The notes beneath the pieces were generated by a model that was given only the letters and a program-made list of their open reading frames with translations, was not told the DNA's origin and did no database searches. Source: Lophius americanus (Eukaryota; Chordata; Actinopteri; Lophiiformes; Lophiidae). From it: a DNA stretch of 64,000 nucleotides. Below are positions 59,401 to 64,000 of this stretch, piece after piece (within the stretch, counting starts at the first letter, position 1; every line of letters starts with the position of its first letter). The DNA lies in contig JBBDHG010000011.1 of NCBI GenBank assembly GCA_037951165.1, forward strand, positions 994,001 to 1,058,000. The letters are read 5' to 3'. The position numbers were made by a program, and so were the translations under genes.

Positions 59401-61319
59401 AAATAACAGCAACAGAAGAGCTGAGCATACAATAGCCCAGCAGGAGATGCCGAGATTTAGGTTAGCTCCCAGAGAGCTTTGGCTCTCCTCAGGCACTTTA
59501 TCTCATATTTCTGCTATGAGTAATGACTGTAAAAGATTCAGGCAGTAGTAGACAAGCTGTCAGCACCTTAGCTGGGCTTAGAGGAGAGTGCACTACGGGC
59601 GCACTTATATACACACAATAAAATTACACTTGGGAAATGAGGCAAACCAGATTTACCAGAATACAGGATTAAAGTAGCAATGTTCGCCATATGTCAGCTA
59701 AAAATACTCAAAACGGGCAGAAATCTCTTAAACCAGTGGGTCACGAATGTTGGAAGGATTTTTTGTGGCAAGGAGATTAAGTCTGAAGAAGGGTGTGGCA
59801 GTTTTTCACTCTGTCACCTATCCAGTCTGGTTACGCAACAGCTAATAACTGCCATCTAAGTGTGACTAATATTTTTTTAAACATGGCGGTACATGACTTA
59901 AGAGTCAGTGCTCATCAGTAGCAGTGATGGGGCAGGAAGGAAAGGTCCAGGCTTCCTCTCTGGGGATAGAAACCTCCAACCTGAAGCCTGAGTATTAGTA
60001 AAAATGGAGAAAATTAATATTCTACCTGATATGACTCGTAGAAGACCATCAGAATTTAGACAACAAACCTAATTCAATATGCTATGAGAGGCTTCCAATG
60101 AATCATCCCTTCAAAGGATTGAACACAAATCCAGTCTTTGCGCAGAGATTTAAGTGAGATGCGTGTGTTTGTATTGCTCTGGCTGTTCAGACATGTATGA
60201 GCAACTGTCAATAAAAACAAACACTACAACCAGTGTTTTCCACCGTGCGAGCTGCTCCTGGATTTGTACAGCTCAGTTGCATTTATTACTCCCACTTGCC
60301 CTGAGGGGAAACGCTCGGAGGACAAAAAAAACTTCCAGGAATGTTTGGAATTCTGCATAAGGGTCAAACATCTCCAACCTTTTTACGCGTTGGAAAACTC
60401 GCACACACATTACTGTCATGTTGTTACCGATAGGCCGTGGAGACATTTTCCAACTCTGTGAACTGGTCAGGTTTGAAAAGAAGCCTCAGCCGGTGTGTAC
60501 ATAAAGTATGTCGGCGTGTAAATTCCAACCTGACGCTCATGGCACTGGGAGGCGTGTTATGCACTGACCACCGATTACTGAAATCTAGACAAGATTGGGA
60601 TCAGTGAGGTGGCTGAGAGCTGTGGGTTGCACTGATGATGCTGTCGTCATTCTGCGGCTGATGAGGAAGACATTAGAAAACCAATGACAAGAAAGACATG
60701 TTCCGGATCTGTCCAATTGCTACTCAAGCTATTACCTGGCCATGCAGCTCCTGAAGCAATTCATGAAAAAACAGACCGAAACCATGCCGGGACCAATGGC
60801 TGCAGTACATTATCTCATTAAAGCATCGCGTTTTTGCAGTAACCACAATACCACATGCATCTGATGCCACATTTCCGGCATAACCACAATTTTTTGCATT
60901 TCTGCAATGCTTATGTATATTATGTATGCATGTCTAGCAAAACTTAATTTCAGTATGGAGGGTCAGCTTACTTTGGCATGCCCTGACGCCAACACTGCGA
61001 CGTCTCACACCTGGAGCTTTTGCCCTCGCCACCACATCAGAGATATGGGTTGGACAATAGTGGACACATGGTCACAATAGATAACAGCTCTTTAACAATC
61101 ACAGATAAAAATCACTAAATAACTATGCCATAACCAACATGCTGCAGTTAAATAACCTTTTCACTGTTGTAAGAAAAAACAACCATTCCACCCCAACCCT
61201 AAGACAGAATCTGACTGAGTACTAAAGCCACTTTTTATCTCCATCCTGTCACTGTCCTGTCTGCCTCAGGCATCCACCGCTATTCTGTCATTCCAGCATT
61301 GCCATCGATGTCTTGTCTT

Positions 61320-61995
61320 TATGTCTGCATCTTTTGCACTGCTAGATGTTTGTATGTCTGAGTCTTTTGCACTGTGAGATGTTTGTATGTCTGAGTCTTT
61401 TGCACTGTGAGATGTTTGTACGTCTGAGTCTTTTGCACTGTTATATGTTTGTACGTCTGAGTGTTTTGCACTGCTAGATGTTTGTATGTCTGAGTGTTTT
61501 GCACTGCTAGATGTTTGTATGTCTGAGTCTTTTGCACTGCTAGATGTTTGTATGTCTGAGTCTTTTGCACTGTGAGATGTTTGTACGTCTGAGTCTTTTG
61601 CACTGTTAGATGTTTGTATGTCTGAGTCTTTTGCACTGCTAGATGTTTGTATGTCTGAGTCTTTTGCACTGTGAGATGTTTGTATGTCTGAGTCTTTTGC
61701 ACTGCTAGATGATTGTAGGTCTGAGTCTTTTGCACTGCTAGATGATTGTAGGTCTGAGTCTTTTGCACTGTGAGATGTTTGTATGTCTGAGTCTTTTGCA
61801 CTGTGAGATGTTTGTACGTCTGAGTCTTTTGCACTGTTATATGTTTGTACGTCTGAGTGTTTTGCACTGCTAGATGTTTGTATGTCTGAGTGTTTTGCAC
61901 TGCTAGATGTTTGTACGTCTGAGTGTTTTGCACTGCTAGATGTTTGTACGTCTGAGTCTTTTGCACTGCTAGATGTTTGTACGTCTGATTCTTTG
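61320..61995. repeat. 33-bp minisatellite, about 20 units
   Basis: The consensus includes TGCACTGCTAGATGTTTGTA followed by TGTCTGAGTCTTT. Variation is confined to a few positions (CTAGA/TGAGA/TTAGA/TTATA; TATGT/TACGT; GTCTTT/GTGTTT; two units with GATTGTAGG). Units 2-5 and 14-17 share the same variant order and lie exactly 12 units (396 bp) apart, indicating an internal block duplication. On the minus strand one frame stays open from 62005 to 61319, reading KTQTYKHLAVQ-type 11-mers, because 33 is a multiple of three. Confidence 0.97.
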
Positions 61996-64000
61996 GTTGT
62001 TTCACTGTTTGACGTTCCTTGAGTTCATCTATATACTGTGAATATGGTTGTAGGTTGTGTTGTTTGAGATACTGCCTCAGAAAAAAAGTGAAAACAGTAT
62101 TGGTTATTTTTTAACCAAGAGTCAATACATGCAAAATATGACTTTACAGATGCAGGACATAGTGTTATTTAACATTTTGATTTGGAGCATTATTTAATAG
62201 ATGTCACTGATCTGATTTGGAAGAAGCATGAATATTAATAATCCTTCACCAGTTGTTTATTTCATCCGGGGAAAACAGTTACTTAAGTTGCCACGATTAA
62301 ATCAAGACTTGTTGATTTTATATCTGAATAAAAATGAGTAAGTAGATAAATCAAGTCCTTAAAATTCCCTAAATATCAAAGGTGCCTCTGCAGGTTGTAA
62401 GGGAGATGTGTGCATCAGGTTATCTGGAAATATATTAAACAGTTTTTGAGTTAGGTCCCAGAAATACTCATTTACAGTAAATCTCCACTCACACAATGAG
62501 CCTAAACTCAACGTTTAACCATCGACAGACAACAAGTAGAAATAATAAAAATTCGTATATAGCAAAAGCACAACTTTAGTAGTCGGTTGCTCTTCATGTA
62601 GAACGTTTTGGTGAAAAATACGGAATAGTTTTTGGGATCTACTCTGGAAGCAAAATGCATTCAAGACCAAACTGTAACTGTAATGGAAACGGTATAAATA
62701 AAAAACAACAAACGTTAGTGAGCCCCCTGAGGGGAAGATCAAGTCAGTGGAAGTGACACAGGAACGTGTCACGAATAAAGAAAACCTGGACACTTAACAA
62801 CTTCAATCCTTCCTTGAGCGAAATCTTTGCTCTTTAGAAAAACGCAGCGGTACGCTAGGTGAATCCATAATTCTTCCTCCCACAACGGGGGCAGATGGAG
62901 GTTGACTGAGAGGCCATAAGGTCTACGTGACCTTGAAGAACTGCCAGCGCGTTATTAAAAATTCCCTCAGTACGTCAAGGCAGAGGCACAAAGGGGAAGT
63001 CTGCACCTAGAGGAAACTCATTAACCTTTCATGAGCGACTTGTTAATTAGATCATCCAGGCAGAAAGTCGCTCTTCAGTACCTGAATATATACATACATG
63101 ACCAACAAATGACTCTGAGGTGCTGGAGGAGATCGTTTTATGAAGACGGTGGCCCGGATAAAAGGGAGTACTGAATCCAACCTCCAAAAGACAATGGTTC
63201 CTGTTACACAAACTGTTCACGGTGTGACTGCTGCGCCTTTATGGCACCTTATAACTCTCTATTAACATTATTAAAAGGTGTTACAGTGGGTCATCCTGAG
63301 TCAGCAGTGGAAGCAGTAACCGAGATCAATCACAAATCGGTAAAAATGGAGTGAGATGGTAACGTAGTAGAAAAAAATGTGACAAATCATGTGTGTGATT
63401 TAAACTAGAAAATGTGTGTCCACGGAAAACCATTACCTACTTTTCGTTCTGATCCTCTATAAGTAGACAAATAATAAACATTCCTTTAACAGAAGTATCT
63501 GTGAAACTTCATGGAACTCTCTCCATTAGTTTTTGAGCAGATGTGGATCGGCTAGTCCCCATTGAATATGTACTTCTAGAAGTACGTATGGATAAGGCTG
63601 ATCCGCCCCCTTTGGTATGGGAGGATAAAAATGTTTGCGTGAAATGTCATTGAATTCTCTCCAGTGTTTTTTACTTTGAGACAAAGTAAGCGAGGCCAGA
63701 TTGATGGTTTAGACATGTGCAATGGAGGGATAGAGGATTTTGGTAGAAGGAGCTGCCAGACAGAAGGAAAGGGGCCAATCATTATTTAATGGAGGTAAAA
63801 GTCCGAAATAAATGAGAAATATGGTAGTTTTTCAGTATAAATCCAATTTTCGGAAAAACTCCTTCACTCTAACCAGAGTGTGACAGATCAGTCCAACAGG
63901 CTGGACCGTACCAAGCCCCGTCAGCTGAGGGGGAGGAGTGACAGGTGGTCAAAGAGGATGTTTGGCCCCGGCTGGTAGGCTGAGAGCCGCCAGGCCTCTC

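Larger units (their letters stand above)
54889..64000 (-). other. Presumed ABI1 intron 1
   Basis: The first ABI1 exon (human MAELQMLLEEEIP to NNYIQ) was not found here on either strand, so this stretch should be intron 1. It contains a MITE-like repeat at about 55735-56470, the 33-bp minisatellite at 61320-61995, and otherwise sequence in which I see no gene. If exon 1 is present but diverged, it was missed. Confidence 0.6.

Overview
The window is nuclear DNA from a ray-finned (teleost) fish, probably a percomorph. The evidence is intron-exon genes with vertebrate protein sequence, many Tc1/mariner remnants, a teleost-type hAT-like MITE, tRNA-derived SINE and non-LTR fragments, long CA/GT tracts, and gene order. 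The order APBB1IP(+) - PDSS1(+) - ABI1(-) matches human 10p12.1 as I know it. A fish SELENOO-family gene lies between APBB1IP and PDSS1. Species and protein identities come from reading and recall, not from a database search.

Layout. 1-239: last coding exon of an MRL-family adaptor (APBB1IP/RIAM-like), + strand. 240-3453: its 3' UTR, then intergenic DNA with Tc1-like and LINE-tail remnants. 3454-9583: SELENOO-like pseudokinase AMPylase, - strand. I rebuilt 19 coding exons into one open frame of 577 codons; it ends in Cys-Ser-Ser, so Cys replaces the usual Sec. 9584-10502: the interval between the divergent SELENOO-like gene and PDSS1, with a degenerate SINE and an ETS-like site near PDSS1. 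10503-15658: PDSS1, 11 exons, 416 codons. 15659 to about 16630: PDSS1 3' UTR with an AT-rich tandem repeat. About 16680-18055: ABI1 3' UTR, tail-to-tail with PDSS1. 18056-54888: eleven ABI1 coding exons, - strand. The first ABI1 coding exon was not found and should lie beyond 64000, so 54889-64000 is read as part of intron 1. The second half of the window is mostly ABI1 intron with repeats.

How the genes relate. APBB1IP and ABI1 both act on actin (Rap1-Ena/VASP-integrin signalling and the WAVE complex). PDSS1 makes the polyprenyl tail of coenzyme Q in mitochondria. Vertebrate SELENOO is a mitochondrial protein AMPylase, but this copy starts with a signal-peptide-like segment. The neighbours are conserved linkage, not an operon.

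I found no new multi-gene system. The most notable points are the Cys-form SELENOO with a changed N-terminus, its two GC-AG introns and a Tc1-like element inserted at intron position +3, a polyglutamine tract in ABI1, a 15-nt ABI1 microexon, and a 33-bp minisatellite that stays open as an 11-residue repeat.
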